A stretch of DNA of 64,000 nt, taken from NCBI RefSeq assembly GCF_023822045.1, contig NZ_CP084712.1, positions 3,841,001 to 3,905,000 of the forward strand, written 5' to 3'. The notes beneath the pieces were generated by a model. That model saw nothing but the letters and a program-made list of their open reading frames with translations, did no database searches and was not told where the DNA came from. The position numbers and the translations under genes were made by a program. The DNA is from Sphingopyxis sp. USTB-05. GTDB lineage: Bacteria > Pseudomonadota > Alphaproteobacteria > Sphingomonadales > Sphingomonadaceae. Below are positions 16,164-25,948 of the stretch, one piece after another. Within the stretch, counting starts at the first letter, position 1, and every line of letters starts with the position of its first letter.

Positions 16164-16515
16164 GCCTATTCTCCCGCTTGGTTTGAAACATCAATGCCAC
16201 TCGCCCCCGACAAGGCCTCAGGGTGTTGTGCCGGATGGTCTCTGCGCGCGTATCGCGCTCGCTCATCAGCCGCCGGATAGTTGATCCAAGAGCATGAGTT
16301 CCGCCGAGTGGACGGCCCAGCCGCGAGGCTCGGCAATGCTATGCTGGCTATGGTCCAAGCGTCACCTCCAGTATGACAGATAATAACAATATCGTTCGAT
16401 ATATCATACGATAAGCGAAGTCAATCGATCGAACGAAAGCGTTCACTTGACCGAACGATCGTTGATTTCTATGTCCCCGATCTCATGGTAAGTTGGGTCT
16501 AAGGAGGTCATGGGC
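16164..16515. promoter_or_regulatory. Divergent regulatory region with palindromic operators
   Basis: It separates the hypothetical operon from the XRE gene. It contains a 24-base imperfect palindrome at 16390-16413 (arms TATCGT and ACGATA around GATATATC), GAACG-AAAG-CGTTC at 16431-16444, and the perfect AACGATCGTT at 16454-16463. The repeated AACG/CGTT half-sites look like binding sites for the adjacent XRE protein. The region is AT-richer than its flanks, as expected for promoters. Confidence 0.6.
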
Positions 16516-16842
16516 GTGTCGTTGGCGATGAGGCTGCAGAACCTTCGCACGTCAAAGCAGCAATCGCTTCAGGAAGTGGCTGACGCTATTGGTGCGTCGA
16601 AAGCCCATATCTGGGAGCTTGAGAAAGGCACCGCCAAGAATCCGTCGATCGAACTCGTCCGAAAGCTCGCCGATTATTTTGAGGTGTCCATCGCTCACCT
16701 TGTCGGTGAGAAGCCGGACGAAGATGGCGATGACGAGCAGTTGCTCGTAATTTACCGTCAACTGAAATCTCTCGATCTGCGCGACCGCTTGGTTCTTGGA
16801 GATATCATCAAGGGAATGCAGAAGCGCCGTTCGGGAGCTTAG
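16516..16842 (+). CDS. XRE-family transcriptional repressor
   Basis: About 109 residues with one N-terminal Cro/C1 HTH (LRTSKQQSLQEVADAIGASKAHIWELEKGTAKNPSIELVRKLADYFEVS, residues about 9-57) and an acidic linker (EKPDEDGDDEQ). A short helical tail may serve dimerisation. AAGGAGG at 16501-16507 is only 2 bases before the ATG at 16510 but 8 before the GTG at 16516, so I choose the GTG. It probably autoregulates and represses the divergent operon through the palindromes just upstream. Confidence 0.8.
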   Translation: MSLAMRLQNLRTSKQQSLQEVADAIGASKAHIWELEKGTAKNPSIELVRKLADYFEVSIAHLVGEKPDEDGDDEQLLVIYRQLKSLDLRDRLVLGDIIKGMQKRRSGA

Positions 16843-17073
16843 AAGAGTCGGCGCGCTTGGCATTGGTCTGAAGGTTCGGCCAATACTGTCGTGGCCGTCA
16901 CCGGCTCCAGATCCGCGGCGAAGGACTTCGGGGCGGTCGGCGCCTTGGTCGATCGAGCTATCGCCAATTCTGTCAGTCGGTCTTGGGGGCGAATATTTGC
17001 ATAGCGGACATTCAGCTCAATCGATCGAGGATGATCAAGGAATTGGTAAGCGGACCGGGCTAGTTTATCCCCC

Positions 17074-17736
17074 ATGAAATGGTTCTTTGTAATCGGGCTG
17101 GCGCTGACGCCGGCGTTCGCATTCGCGCAGGGCATTAGTGGCTCGGCCCGGGCGATGGACGGCGACACTCTCAATATGGCGGGGATCGTCATCCGCTTGC
17201 ACGGTGTGGACGCCCCCGAGCTCAACCAGACTTGCGCGCGCGAGGGACAAAGCTGGGCATGCGGCAAAGAAGCGTCGGCGAAACTGGCGCAACTGGTCAA
17301 TGGTGCCGAAATGCGGTGTGAGCAGCGCGATGTCGATGATTATGACCGGATCGTCGCCAGCTGCACCGCGCGGCTGATAGATCTGGGCCAAGCCATGGTC
17401 GAAGCGGGCCTTGCAGTTGCGTTGCCTCAGTTTAGCGATCGCTATCTTGGCGCCGAGGCGCGCGCCAAGGCCCTCAAACTGGGCATCTGGAATTCCGATT
17501 TCCAACAGCCGGCCGACTATCGGGCCGCCAATCCCAGAGCCCATCGACCCAAACCGCAGGCATCCGCCGCGCGTCAGCCTATTGCCTCGCCGGCGCCGTC
17601 CGGCGTCTATTACCGCAATTGCAATGCGGCATGGGCAGCGGGTGCCGCGCCGTTATACCGCGGTCAGCCGGGATATCGGCCAGAGATGGATGGAGACGGC
17701 GACGGCGTGGCGTGCGAACCATTCCGGCGGCGATGA
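17074..17736 (+). CDS. Secreted thermonuclease-family protein with Excalibur domain
   Basis: 220 residues. A signal peptide (MKWFFVIGLALTPAFAFA) is followed by a staphylococcal-nuclease-like domain. ARAMDGDTLNMAGIVIRLHGVDAPE carries the calcium and first catalytic region, and DDYDRIVASC and AEARAKALKLGIW carry the rest. A linker leads to a C-terminal Excalibur calcium-binding domain (YYRNCNAAWAAGAAPLYRGQPGY...MDGDGDGVACE). It acts in the periplasm or outside the cell on nucleic acids. Such nucleases are common cargo on sphingomonad mobile DNA. The usual GRxxA arginine region reads YDRIVA here. Confidence 0.85.
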   Translation: MKWFFVIGLALTPAFAFAQGISGSARAMDGDTLNMAGIVIRLHGVDAPELNQTCAREGQSWACGKEASAKLAQLVNGAEMRCEQRDVDDYDRIVASCTARLIDLGQAMVEAGLAVALPQFSDRYLGAEARAKALKLGIWNSDFQQPADYRAANPRAHRPKPQASAARQPIASPAPSGVYYRNCNAAWAAGAAPLYRGQPGYRPEMDGDGDGVACEPFRRR

Positions 17737-18237
17737 GCAATGAAGATGGGTTGATAGAGGTTCAGCCAAAATTTCTAGCGCGGTGCTGCTACTTTACATA
17801 CGGCGAAGACGTGACGATGATCGGCTCGAGAAAACTGGCACGATGGTCGCCGCCGGCGCGGATCCCTTTCTTTGGATGTGACGTGCTCCCCTGATTGTTG
17901 CCAGTCAGAGGTAGAGTCCGGCTCTTTCTGCGCTGCTACCCAACCTTGGACCACGCGGGCCTGATGTCAGATCTGCGTTGAACCACCGGGACGGTGGTTG
18001 CGGCGACCTCGGTCAAACGCCTGCGGACCTTGAGGACCGAATTGCGCACGTTGAGGCACCCGCCCGGAGATCATCATGAGGCTATGACCTCGAAAAGGGG
18101 CATGACCCCGGTTCGGATCGACAATCAGGCTTGACAGATACACGCAATTACAGGGCCGTTTGATACTCGAGAACCTTGACCCCCCCACGCAATGGCCTAG
18201 TCGGGGAGAGATTCCCGGACCTGATGAAAGACTTGTT
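17737..18237. other. Gene-free stretch containing one arm of a 34-bp inverted repeat
   Basis: No coding frame with support was seen. Bases 17929-17962 match 46446-46479 on the opposite strand with two mismatches in 34. This is the junction between the mobilisation module and the catabolic genes. The 5' region of the TetR gene makes up the last part. Confidence 0.6.
17929..17962 (+). repeat. Left arm of a 34-bp inverted repeat (partner 46446-46479)
   Basis: The stretch begins TGCGCTGCTACCCAACC and is repeated in inverse orientation 28.5 kb away, next to an IS3 fragment. Only two transitions separate the copies. They bracket the paa and sox regions, so they may be the worn ends of one transposable element or repeats used in a rearrangement. 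Confidence 0.65.
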
Positions 18238-18831
18238 ATGGCCAGAACCCAGGCTGCCGACTACGAAGATCGCAAAGAGGCGATCCTCGATCATGCTGCC
18301 GCCCTTTTTGCACGAAAAGGGTTCCTAGGCACTTCCGTTCTGGACATTGCCCACGCCTGCGGAGCGTCGAAATCGCTGCTGTACCATTACTACCCGTCTA
18401 AAGAAGATGTCCTCGCAGGAGTAATGTCATCCCATATTGATGTATTGCTCAACACTGCCTCTGAGGTCCTGGCAGACGCTATGTCGGCTGATGAGAGACT
18501 GCGGCAAATGCTCCATCGTTTCTTGGAGCATTATGCTGGCGCGGCCAATCGGCAGAAGGTCCTGCTTCATGAACTCGATAACTTGCCTCCGACGGTTCGA
18601 AAGGAAATTGTTTCGAAGCAACGAAAGATCGTTGACGCAGTCCAGTCGCTGCTCGTTCGCGTCTTTCCCGATAAGCTGGCCGACCCCGCAACCGCCAGGG
18701 TCAAGACGATGCTGATCTTCGGGATGATTAACTGGACAAGCAACTGGTTCGACCAGAGCGGAAAGCTCACCTACGCCGATCTGGCCGATATGACCCTCGA
18801 AATGGCACTCGCTGGACGGGAAGTGAGCTAG
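18238..18831 (+). CDS. TetR family regulator, PaaR-like
   Basis: 197 residues. The TetR HTH covers DRKEAILDHAAALFARKGFLGTSVLDIAHACGASKSLLYHYYPSKED (residues 10-57). The ligand domain ends with FGMINWTSNWFDQSGKLTYADLADM, a tail seen in PaaR-like regulators of phenylacetyl-CoA genes. The TetR protein at 46.6-47.2 kb is clearly related in both halves. It is convergent with paaE, 12 bases apart. ATG 18238 is preferred over an upstream in-frame ATG at 18160. It probably represses the paa operons and senses phenylacetyl-CoA or a similar thioester. Confidence 0.8.
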   Translation: MARTQAADYEDRKEAILDHAAALFARKGFLGTSVLDIAHACGASKSLLYHYYPSKEDVLAGVMSSHIDVLLNTASEVLADAMSADERLRQMLHRFLEHYAGAANRQKVLLHELDNLPPTVRKEIVSKQRKIVDAVQSLLVRVFPDKLADPATARVKTMLIFGMINWTSNWFDQSGKLTYADLADMTLEMALAGREVS

Positions 18832-18843
18832 CGACCACGCATC

Positions 18844-19920
18844 TCAAGCATCGAAATCAATATCGACATCATCCGAAATTGGAATGGCCTGGCAGGTCAG
18901 GATATAGCCCCGTTCAATCTCGTCCTGTGACAAGGCAAACTGGCGAATCATTTCGACCTCACCCTTGATTACTCGCGCGCGGCACGTCGCGCAGACGCCC
19001 GCCTTGCACGCGAATGGGGCTGGCAGTCCGGCAGCCCTGGAGTTCTCCAAAATTGTTTCGAGCTTGGGATCGTACCGTATGGTTCGAGTCTTGCCGTTTA
19101 CGGTAATCCGGATGGGATTTCCTGCGGCGGCCTCTTCGAGCCGTTCCACGATGGCCCGGCGTTCAACGGTAAGTTCACCCGCCGCAAAGCGTTCGGTCTT
19201 GATTAGCTTCTGATCAAGACCGGCAGATTTGAGCACAGTTTCGACAGCCTCCATCATCGCCTCGGGTCCGCAGATGAAAGCTGCATCGATGGCATCACTG
19301 GGGAGAAAATGCTCAATGATTGCCGCTGCTTTCTGCATGTCGATCCGGCCGTTCAGTAAGACGAATTCATCGTCCTCGCGCGAGAGGAAATGGTGCACCG
19401 CGAGCCGGTCCATATAGCGGTTCTTCAATTGGGCTAATTCCTCGAGGAAGAGAATGCTGCTAACATCGCGGTTGCCATAGAATAACGAGAAATTGCTGCT
19501 CGGCTCGCCCTCTAGCCCCGATCGCAACAGGGACATTATGGGCGTGATGCCAGATCCGCTCGCGAACATCGCATAATGGGCCTTGCGGGCGCTGTCGAAA
19601 GCCCAGGTGAAGGCACCGGCTGGAGCAAGAGCTTCGACTGAAATGCCTGCAACCAGATTGTCGTTCGCCCAGTTCGAAAATTTTCCGCCATTCATGCGCT
19701 TTATGGCAATGCGCAGCTCCTTGTCTTGAGGTGCCGAGCAAATCGAATAGCTCCGCCTGACATCGTCTCCATCAATCATGGCTCGCAAGGTCAGGTGTTG
19801 GCCGGGCTCGAACTCGAACTGGTCGGACAAGTCCGATGGCACGGCAAAGCGAACTGTGATCGCGTGTTCGGTTTCCTTAAGAACCTCAGCAATGGCAAGT
19901 TGATGGAACATTGACGACAT
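18844..19920 (-). CDS. paaE: Phenylacetyl-CoA epoxidase reductase subunit PaaE
   Basis: 358 residues. An FAD/NADPH-binding ferredoxin-reductase part comes first: RRSYSICSAP (FAD) near residue 56 and YAMFASGSGITPIMSLL (NADP) near 117. A C-terminal plant-type 2Fe-2S ferredoxin follows, with Cys ligands in CKAGVCATC and in ILTCQA. It passes electrons from NADPH to the diiron PaaA in the cytosolic epoxidase complex. It is the last gene of the minus-strand paaABCDE operon. AGGA sits 8 bases before ATG 19920. Length and order match the family. Confidence 0.93.
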   Translation of the reverse strand: MSSMFHQLAIAEVLKETEHAITVRFAVPSDLSDQFEFEPGQHLTLRAMIDGDDVRRSYSICSAPQDKELRIAIKRMNGGKFSNWANDNLVAGISVEALAPAGAFTWAFDSARKAHYAMFASGSGITPIMSLLRSGLEGEPSSNFSLFYGNRDVSSILFLEELAQLKNRYMDRLAVHHFLSREDDEFVLLNGRIDMQKAAAIIEHFLPSDAIDAAFICGPEAMMEAVETVLKSAGLDQKLIKTERFAAGELTVERRAIVERLEEAAAGNPIRITVNGKTRTIRYDPKLETILENSRAAGLPAPFACKAGVCATCRARVIKGEVEMIRQFALSQDEIERGYILTCQAIPISDDVDIDFDA

Positions 19921-19929
19921 AGCTAATTC

Positions 19930-20406
19930 CTAATGGCATTTAAAACGATCGAACGGCTCACGGCACTCTATGCATTGCCACAGGGCTTTGCACGGTGTTG
20001 ATCCGAAGCGGGAAATCTCCATGGTGTTACGTGAACCACACCGTGGACATGCCGCTTGTCCCGACGCTGGCTCGGGGGGCGCAATGCCGTAGCGAAGCAG
20101 TTTCTCCCGCCCTTCGAGCGTAATCATTTCGGTTGACCAAGGCGGAGTAAGGACGGTCCGGATCTCGACAGCCTCAAGACCGGCTTGGTCGAGTGCCACT
20201 CGGACATTTTGCCTGATCACGTCCGTTGCCGGGCATCCCGTATAGGTTGGCGTAATGCTGACCCACGATAGGCCATCCTTCAAACCAATTTCTCGAACTA
20301 TTCCGAGCTCAACGATTGAAACTGCCGGAATCTCCGGATCTGGCACCTGCGAAAGCGCCTTGGCAATCTGAGCACCGACTTCATTCGCCGCGTTCACTGG
20401 CCTCAC
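19930..20406 (-). CDS. paaD: Phenylacetyl-CoA epoxidase assembly protein PaaD
   Basis: About 158 residues. An N-terminal MIP18/DUF59 domain (VPDPEIPAVSIVELGIVREI, SITPTYTGCPATDVI) helps mature the iron centre. The C-terminal zinc-ribbon-like part has CPRCGS and CIECREPFDRFKCH. It starts at the GTG overlapping the paaC stop (a TTG one codon earlier is possible). The gene lies in canonical order between paaC and paaE. It is needed for active epoxidase, not for catalysis itself. Confidence 0.92.
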   Translation of the reverse strand: MRPVNAANEVGAQIAKALSQVPDPEIPAVSIVELGIVREIGLKDGLSWVSITPTYTGCPATDVIRQNVRVALDQAGLEAVEIRTVLTPPWSTEMITLEGREKLLRYGIAPPEPASGQAACPRCGSRNTMEISRFGSTPCKALWQCIECREPFDRFKCH

Positions 20407-21155
20407 CAAGTCGCTGCTGGGTGAGCACGAGGCAGGACCTGCATGATCGCCAACATCATTGAGAGGTGCTCGCTGTGGCGTCCGCCCCGACCACCTTCAA
20501 CACCCCGGACCTTCTCCGGCATAACCAGTCCTGCCTTCGCAAGCACGGCTCCAACGGCTTGCTCGAAATCGGTTCGCAAGGCCTGCCTCAGCGGAACTAT
20601 GCCCCTTTCGGCACAATCGATCCAGGATTCATCATCGTGGAACAGATCGTCGATGAAACGCCAGTGCCACTCCAAACCATCCAGTATCCGACTTCGACTG
20701 TCTGCAGTCCCGTCCCCAAGCCGAACGATCCAATCTGCGGAGTATTCGGCGTGGTAGCGCAGCTCTTTAACCGTCTTTGCAGCTATCTCGGCGAGTCGAT
20801 CGTCACGCGAATGGGAGAGCTGTTCGAACAGGGCTTCGGCATAGGTCGCGTAGAGGAAATGACGCACGATCGTTCGCGCGAAGTCTCCGTTGGGTTGCTC
20901 CACGAGTAAGGCATTGCGAAATTGCTCTGCATCGCGGTGAAACGCTAGGCGGTCTGCATTCCGGCCACTGCCTTCAACTTCACCAGCATAGTCAAGCAAG
21001 AGTGTCGCTTGACCAATCATGTCGAGTGCCAAATTCGACAGACTGAGATCAACTTCGATTGTCGGGGCACGCCCGCACCACTCGCACAATCGCTGACCCA
21101 GAACCAGGCAGTCATCGCCGAGCTGGACAAGCGAGCAAAATAGGGAATTGTCCAT
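20403..21155 (-). CDS. paaC: Phenylacetyl-CoA epoxidase structural subunit PaaC
   Basis: 250 residues of ferritin-like helices: VQLGDDCLVLGQRLCEWCGRAPTIEVDLSLSNLALDMIGQA at the start and KELRYHAEYSADWIVRLGDG near 140. PaaC is the non-catalytic partner of PaaA in the A2C2 core. The ATG at 21155 has GAGG 7 bases upstream; the GTG at 21167 overlaps the paaB stop and is less likely. It is in the middle of the paaABCDE operon. Confidence 0.93.
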   Translation of the reverse strand: MDNSLFCSLVQLGDDCLVLGQRLCEWCGRAPTIEVDLSLSNLALDMIGQATLLLDYAGEVEGSGRNADRLAFHRDAEQFRNALLVEQPNGDFARTIVRHFLYATYAEALFEQLSHSRDDRLAEIAAKTVKELRYHAEYSADWIVRLGDGTADSRSRILDGLEWHWRFIDDLFHDDESWIDCAERGIVPLRQALRTDFEQAVGAVLAKAGLVMPEKVRGVEGGRGGRHSEHLSMMLAIMQVLPRAHPAATW

Positions 21156-21163
21156 CACAGTCC

Positions 21164-21445
21164 TCACATGTGGTTCACGGATTCAGGAAGCACATAGAAG
21201 GATGGGTGGCGGTAGATTTTGTTTGCTGCGGGGTCGAACAGCTGCTCACTCTTGGCCCCGTCGGAAGCGACTATATCGGCTGATCGGGCGACCCAAACGC
21301 TGACTCCTTCTAGGCGACGAGTATATGTGTCGCGGGCATGACGCAGCGCCATTTCAGCGTCAGGTGCATGCACCGAGCCTGCGTGTCGATGCTCTAATCC
21401 GCCGCGAGCCCGGACAAATACTTCCCAAAGCGGCCAGTCCTTCAT
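21164..21445 (-). CDS. paaB: Phenylacetyl-CoA epoxidase subunit PaaB
   Basis: 93 residues, the usual PaaB length. The sequence opens KDWPLWEVFVRARGGLEHRHAGSVHAPDAEMAL, characteristic of the family, and carries EGVSVWVARSADI near residue 47. PaaB bridges PaaAC units and the reductase. It lies 18 bases after paaA and just before paaC. Confidence 0.93.
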   Translation of the reverse strand: MKDWPLWEVFVRARGGLEHRHAGSVHAPDAEMALRHARDTYTRRLEGVSVWVARSADIVASDGAKSEQLFDPAANKIYRHPSFYVLPESVNHM

Positions 21446-21463
21446 TTTAACCTCACTCTCAGA

Positions 21464-22450
21464 TCATGCGGCTGCGCGGGCAGATCGCTTCGCCGCAAAT
21501 GCATCGGCAGCCTCGCGCACCCATGCGCCCTCATCCCAGGCCTTTCGCCGCGCACCCATACGCTCCTTCGCGACAGCCCCCTCGCCGCGCACAACCGCAT
21601 AAAACTCTTCCCACTCGATCGGGCCGAAATCATAATGGCCCCGTTCCTCGTTCCATTTGAGGACCGGATCCGGAATAGTCAGGCCGAGCAGTTCAGCTTG
21701 CGGTACGGTCGCGTCCACGAATTTCTGACGCAGTTGATCGTTTGTCTCGCGCTTGATCCGCCAGCGCATCGATTGCGCACTGTTGGGCGAATTCTCGTCA
21801 GGCGGGCCGAACATCATGAGCGCTGGCCACCACCAGCGGTCAAGTGCGTCTTGCGCCATGTTGCGCTGTTCGGTGGTCCCATTGACCATCGAGAGCAAGA
21901 GATCGTAGCCCTGTCGCTGATGGAAGCTCTCTTCCTTGCATATGCGAACCATGGCTCTCGCATACGGACCGTATGATGCACGCTGCAGCGGCACCTGGTT
22001 CATGATCGCCGCGCCATCGACGAGCCATCCTATCGCTCCAATGTCCGCCCAGTTCAAAGTCGGATAGTTGAAGATCGTTGAATACTTGGCGCGGCCTGCA
22101 TGGAGCGCCTCGATCATCTCTTGCCTGCTTGTTCCGAGCGTTTCTGCCGCGCAATACAAGTAGAGCCCGTGACCACCTTCATCCTGGATTTTGGCCAGAA
22201 GGATCGCTTTGCGCTTGAGGCTGGGCGCTCTAGTTACCCAATTTCCCTCAGGAAGCATGCCCACGATCTCGCTGTGAGCGTGCTGCGAAATCTGGCGCAC
22301 AAGTGTGCGCCGGTAGCCGTCGGGCATCCAATCATTGGGCTCGATGAAGTCATCCGCCGCGACCCTTGCCTCGAACGCAGCCAGGAGATCAGGATCTTCG
22401 ACCAGTGCGGGATGTTCTGCGGCGGGTTTGCCCAGTTCCGTCGTGTACAT
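21464..22450 (-). CDS. paaA: Phenylacetyl-CoA epoxidase catalytic subunit PaaA
   Basis: 328 residues. A diiron monooxygenase subunit that epoxidises the ring of phenylacetyl-CoA to 1,2-epoxyphenylacetyl-CoA using O2. Iron ligands are in helices around [20 protein letters not shown] (ExxH, near residue 104) and [17 protein letters not shown] (ExxxH, near 190). The start at 22450 (MYTTELGK) is preferred to the GTG/ATG further upstream. It is first in the minus-strand operon. The 8-6-8 palindrome at 22627-22648 lies 177 bp upstream. Confidence 0.94.
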   Translation of the reverse strand: MYTTELGKPAAEHPALVEDPDLLAAFEARVAADDFIEPNDWMPDGYRRTLVRQISQHAHSEIVGMLPEGNWVTRAPSLKRKAILLAKIQDEGGHGLYLYCAAETLGTSRQEMIEALHAGRAKYSTIFNYPTLNWADIGAIGWLVDGAAIMNQVPLQRASYGPYARAMVRICKEESFHQRQGYDLLLSMVNGTTEQRNMAQDALDRWWWPALMMFGPPDENSPNSAQSMRWRIKRETNDQLRQKFVDATVPQAELLGLTIPDPVLKWNEERGHYDFGPIEWEEFYAVVRGEGAVAKERMGARRKAWDEGAWVREAADAFAAKRSARAAA

Positions 22451-22626
22451 GGTCTCTTTCGCTCCGGTTCCGATCAACCAGGGTCGGGTCGATCAGCAGG
22501 TTGACATCATCCTCAGACCAGCCTGCCTCAGCCTTGTCGACATGAGCCATAGCCAGCTCGCGGATTGCACGCAGACACCAAGCCATTGAGGGTTGCACTT
22601 GGACTCTGTTGGCAACTTGAAATAGA

Positions 22627-22648
22627 TTTGATCGACCGAATGGTCAAT
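22627..22648. promoter_or_regulatory. TetR-type operator S1 in the paaA-paaG divergent promoter region
   Basis: Half-sites TTTGATCG and TGGTCAAT flank ACCGAA. The site has the same 8-6-8 geometry and GTCAAT core as five sites in the mlr cluster. The surrounding 547-bp gap (22451-22997) holds no gene I can support. Either the PaaR-like TetR at 18.2 kb or the mlr-linked TetR at 46.6 kb, which are related, could bind it. Confidence 0.65.
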
Positions 22649-22997
22649 TAATTTATGCTGTCGTGGCTGGGAAACGAGGTCATCAGCGAGTGCATCGCAC
22701 TCCGACAGTGCAATTCGAGGAGCCTGCCTGTTGAAAGGCTCGTTCTGCGCACAGAGCGCGCCTAGCCTGGCAACGCCTACAGCTCCACGCGGCCGAGTGC
22801 GAACTATAACGTAATGAATCTCCGGGTCAGCAGATCCAACCCAGGTCCGGTCTTTAGCTGGCAAGCCGGCCCGGAACGAAACGCGAGAACGCTACGCTTG
22901 CAATCGCGCGTAAAGCTCTCGCCGCTAATTCCGCTTGCCATTCATTGTCCGTCCGGGCAGTTAATTCATAACGAGTCGAGCTATGATGGGAGGTGCT

Positions 22998-23789
22998 ATG
23001 AGTTATGAGACCATCGTGGTCGACTTCGAAGAGGGCGTGACCAAGATCACGCTCAACCGTCCGGAGCGCCTCAACAGCTTCACCGTCCAGATGCATGAAG
23101 AGCTGGCAGATGCGCTGAGCAATATCGAGCGGTCCGATGAAGTCCGTGCCGTCCTTTTGACAGGCGCGGGCCGAGGATTCTGCGCAGGTCAGGATCTCTC
23201 GGATAGTTCCGTCGCGCCCGGCAGCGACGCGATCGACCTTGGGCACGCTGTCGATACCTATTATTCGCCCTTGGTGAAGCGACTCGCTGAGATGGCGAGA
23301 CCGGTCGTCTGTGCGGTCAATGGGGTGGCTGCCGGTGCAGGAGCAAATATCGCGTTTGCCTGTGATATCGTTTTGGCCGGACGCAGCGCAAAATTCATTC
23401 AGTCATTTGCCAATATTGGTCTGATCCCGGACTCGGGGGGGACCTGGGTCCTTCCGCGACTTGCGGGTCAAGCCCGCGCCCTTGGCCTCGCGCTCACTGG
23501 TGAACCGCTTTCGGCCGAGCAGGCCGAGGCGTGGGGAATGATCTGGAAGTGCGTCGACGATGACGTTCTGGAGAGTGAAGCCATCAAGCTGGCCAAACGC
23601 CTTGCCGCTGGTCCGACCCGTGGCCTGGTTGAGACCAAGATGGCTTTGCGAAGCACCTACGACCGCACACTCGACGATGCCCTCGCCTTGGAGCGCGATC
23701 TCATGCGCGAGTTGGGCCGTAGCCACGACTATCCGGAGGGGGTTGCCGCTTTCATGGAAAAACGCGCGCCCAAATTCACCGGACAATGA
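22998..23789 (+). CDS. paaG: PaaG-type enoyl-CoA hydratase/isomerase (epoxyphenylacetyl-CoA isomerase)
   Basis: 263 residues of the crotonase fold. The oxyanion-hole segments are GAGRGFCAGQDLSD (near 60) and VNGVAAGAGANIAFACD (near 110). The aspartate of IGLIPDSGGTW (near 141) is the acid typical of PaaG isomerases. PaaG turns ring-1,2-epoxyphenylacetyl-CoA into the oxepin. GGGAGG lies before ATG 22998, which beats the ATG at 22983. It forms an operon with paaZ and is divergent from paaABCDE. Confidence 0.9.
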   Translation: MSYETIVVDFEEGVTKITLNRPERLNSFTVQMHEELADALSNIERSDEVRAVLLTGAGRGFCAGQDLSDSSVAPGSDAIDLGHAVDTYYSPLVKRLAEMARPVVCAVNGVAAGAGANIAFACDIVLAGRSAKFIQSFANIGLIPDSGGTWVLPRLAGQARALGLALTGEPLSAEQAEAWGMIWKCVDDDVLESEAIKLAKRLAAGPTRGLVETKMALRSTYDRTLDDALALERDLMRELGRSHDYPEGVAAFMEKRAPKFTGQ

Positions 23790-23820
23790 TCCGCCCATCA
23801 CTTGCAAACGGATAATCAAT

Positions 23821-25845
23821 ATGACCATCAGGCTGCAGAACTACAGCGTAGACGCTTGGGTGAGCGGTGTCGGCGCGGAACAACCGGTCGTCTCGGCCAT
23901 CAACGGCGAAGTGGTGGCCCTTGCTAGTAGTGGGGGCCTCGATTTCGCGGCCATGCTTGAGCACGCTCGCTCCGTGGGTGGCCCCGCGCTCAGGGCGATG
24001 ACCTTTCACCAGCGCGCGAACATCCTGAAAGCACTGGCGCAGGCAATTATCGAGCGAAAGGAAGAGCTTTACGCACTTTCTGTAACAACTGGTGCAACGC
24101 GAGGCGACAGCTGGATCGACATTGAGGGTGGAGCTGGAACGCTCTTTTCCATGTCCGCAAAAGGCCGACGCGAGCTGCCGGATGACGTTCTCATTGTTGA
24201 CGGAGAACTGGAGCAGATTGGCAAGGAAGGCACTTTCGTCGGTCAGCATGTCTACACCACCCTCCACGGTGCAGCGCTGCACATTAATGCCTTCAATTTC
24301 CCCGTCTGGGGCATGCTTGAAAAATTGGGACCAGCGTTGCTTGCCGGGATCCCGGTTATAGTCAAGCCAGCCACCGCGACTGCCCAGGTCGCCGAACACG
24401 CCGTCCGGATCATGGTCGAAACAGGTGTACTACCAAGAGGCGGACTACAGTTGATCGTCGGCCCGGTGGGCGACACATTCGACCACCTTGGCTGCCAGGA
24501 TGTGGTCTCCTTCACGGGTTCGGCCGCCACCGCCGTGAAACTGCAAACCCACCCAGTGATAGCCAGAGAAGCGGTGCGCTTCATAGCGGAGCGCGATTCG
24601 ATCAACGCCTCCATCCTGGGACCCGACGCAGATGCGGACAGCCCCGAATTCGGGCTTTTCGTCAAGGAAATCGTTCGAGAGATGACGGTCAAGGCAGGAC
24701 AAAAGTGTACAGCGATCCGTCGAGCGTTCGTGCCTCGTGGACTGCTTGATCGCACCCAGCAGGAGATCGAGGATCGTCTCAGCAAGGTTGTCATTGGCGA
24801 TCCTGCAAATGATACCGTGACAATGGGAGCGCTCGTCGGGATATCCCAACGGGAAGACGTGCGCGCCAAGGCCCGCGAACTCGCCACAGAGTGCAAACTG
24901 ATATTCGGTTCGATTGACACCGTCGAAACCCTCGGCGATGCGGTGCGAGGTGCCTATCAATCCCCTCTTCTGTTCCGGAATGACGATCCCTGGACTGCGA
25001 AAGTTGTGCACGATCTGGAGATCTTTGGCCCTGTCTGCACCCTGATGCCGTACGATGACCCAGGGGACGCTCTTGCCCTCGCCAATCGCGGTAACGGATC
25101 GCTAGCTCTTTCGGTTTTCTCCCATTCGCCAGACGTGGTTCGCGCGTTTGTATTGGGCTCCGGGTCCTTTCACGGCCGGCTCGCTTTCATTGATCGAGAT
25201 TGCGCGAAGGAGTCGACCGGGCACGGGTCGCCGCTGCCCATGCTGATCCATGGCGGCCCTGGACGAGCTGGCGGCGGCGAGGAAATGGGGGGAATGCGCG
25301 CCGTCAAGCATTACATGCAGCGCAGCGCCTTACAGGGAAGCCCGCGCAGTCTAAGCACTGTGGTGCGGCAATGGCTGCCTGGCGCTCCGCAAACTGAAGC
25401 AATTGCACATCCCTTCAGGAAACGCTTCGGGGAGCTCGAACTCGGATACACCCTGAAGACAGAATCGCGGACGATCACCCTTGATGACGTCGAGCATTTC
25501 GCGCACTTCACTGGCGACACCTTCTATGCCCACATGGATGAGGTAGCGGCAGCTGCAAGCCCGATTTTCGGTGGACGGGTGGCCCACGGCTACCTGATCC
25601 TGTCGTTCGCTGCAGGCTTGTTTGTCGACCCGGCGCCGGGCCCGGTCCTCGCTAATTTCGGACTTGAAAATCTTCGCTTCATTAAGCCCGTCAAACCGGG
25701 AGAGAGCATCAAGGTTGCCCTCACAGCGAAGGCCAAGTCCTTGCGGAGTCCGAAGATGGGAGAGGTCCGCTGGTCGGTAGCCGTAACCAACCAAGACAAT
25801 GAGTTGGTGGCGGCATACGATCTGCTTACGATGAATGCAGTCTGA
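23821..25845 (+). CDS. paaZ: PaaZ bifunctional oxepin-CoA hydrolase / semialdehyde dehydrogenase
   Basis: 674 residues. The N-terminal aldehyde dehydrogenase (1-520) has the glutamate region [15 protein letters not shown] and the catalytic cysteine in [14 protein letters not shown]. The C-terminal MaoC-like hotdog hydratase (about 530-674) has [16 protein letters not shown]...[18 protein letters not shown]. The protein opens the oxepin ring and oxidises the resulting semialdehyde to 3-oxo-5,6-dehydrosuberyl-CoA. The start at 23821 follows the paaG stop by 31 bases. The later beta-oxidation genes (paaF, paaH, paaJ) and paaK are not in this window. Confidence 0.93.
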   Translation: MTIRLQNYSVDAWVSGVGAEQPVVSAINGEVVALASSGGLDFAAMLEHARSVGGPALRAMTFHQRANILKALAQAIIERKEELYALSVTTGATRGDSWIDIEGGAGTLFSMSAKGRRELPDDVLIVDGELEQIGKEGTFVGQHVYTTLHGAALHINAFNFPVWGMLEKLGPALLAGIPVIVKPATATAQVAEHAVRIMVETGVLPRGGLQLIVGPVGDTFDHLGCQDVVSFTGSAATAVKLQTHPVIAREAVRFIAERDSINASILGPDADADSPEFGLFVKEIVREMTVKAGQKCTAIRRAFVPRGLLDRTQQEIEDRLSKVVIGDPANDTVTMGALVGISQREDVRAKARELATECKLIFGSIDTVETLGDAVRGAYQSPLLFRNDDPWTAKVVHDLEIFGPVCTLMPYDDPGDALALANRGNGSLALSVFSHSPDVVRAFVLGSGSFHGRLAFIDRDCAKESTGHGSPLPMLIHGGPGRAGGGEEMGGMRAVKHYMQRSALQGSPRSLSTVVRQWLPGAPQTEAIAHPFRKRFGELELGYTLKTESRTITLDDVEHFAHFTGDTFYAHMDEVAAAASPIFGGRVAHGYLILSFAAGLFVDPAPGPVLANFGLENLRFIKPVKPGESIKVALTAKAKSLRSPKMGEVRWSVAVTNQDNELVAAYDLLTMNAV

Positions 25846-25948
25846 CGATCTTTGACGGAATCAATCGCGTTCCTCGCGGACTTTTCAGCTGCAGTCACGT
25901 GGTGGATTAGGGCTGAGCGATCGCAAAGGTCGCCAAGCCTCCTCTTAG

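Noticed and set aside
17619..17894. 91-codon plus-strand ORF overlapping the thermonuclease end
   Set aside because: Its first part is a frame shadow of the Excalibur domain and the rest shows no motif.
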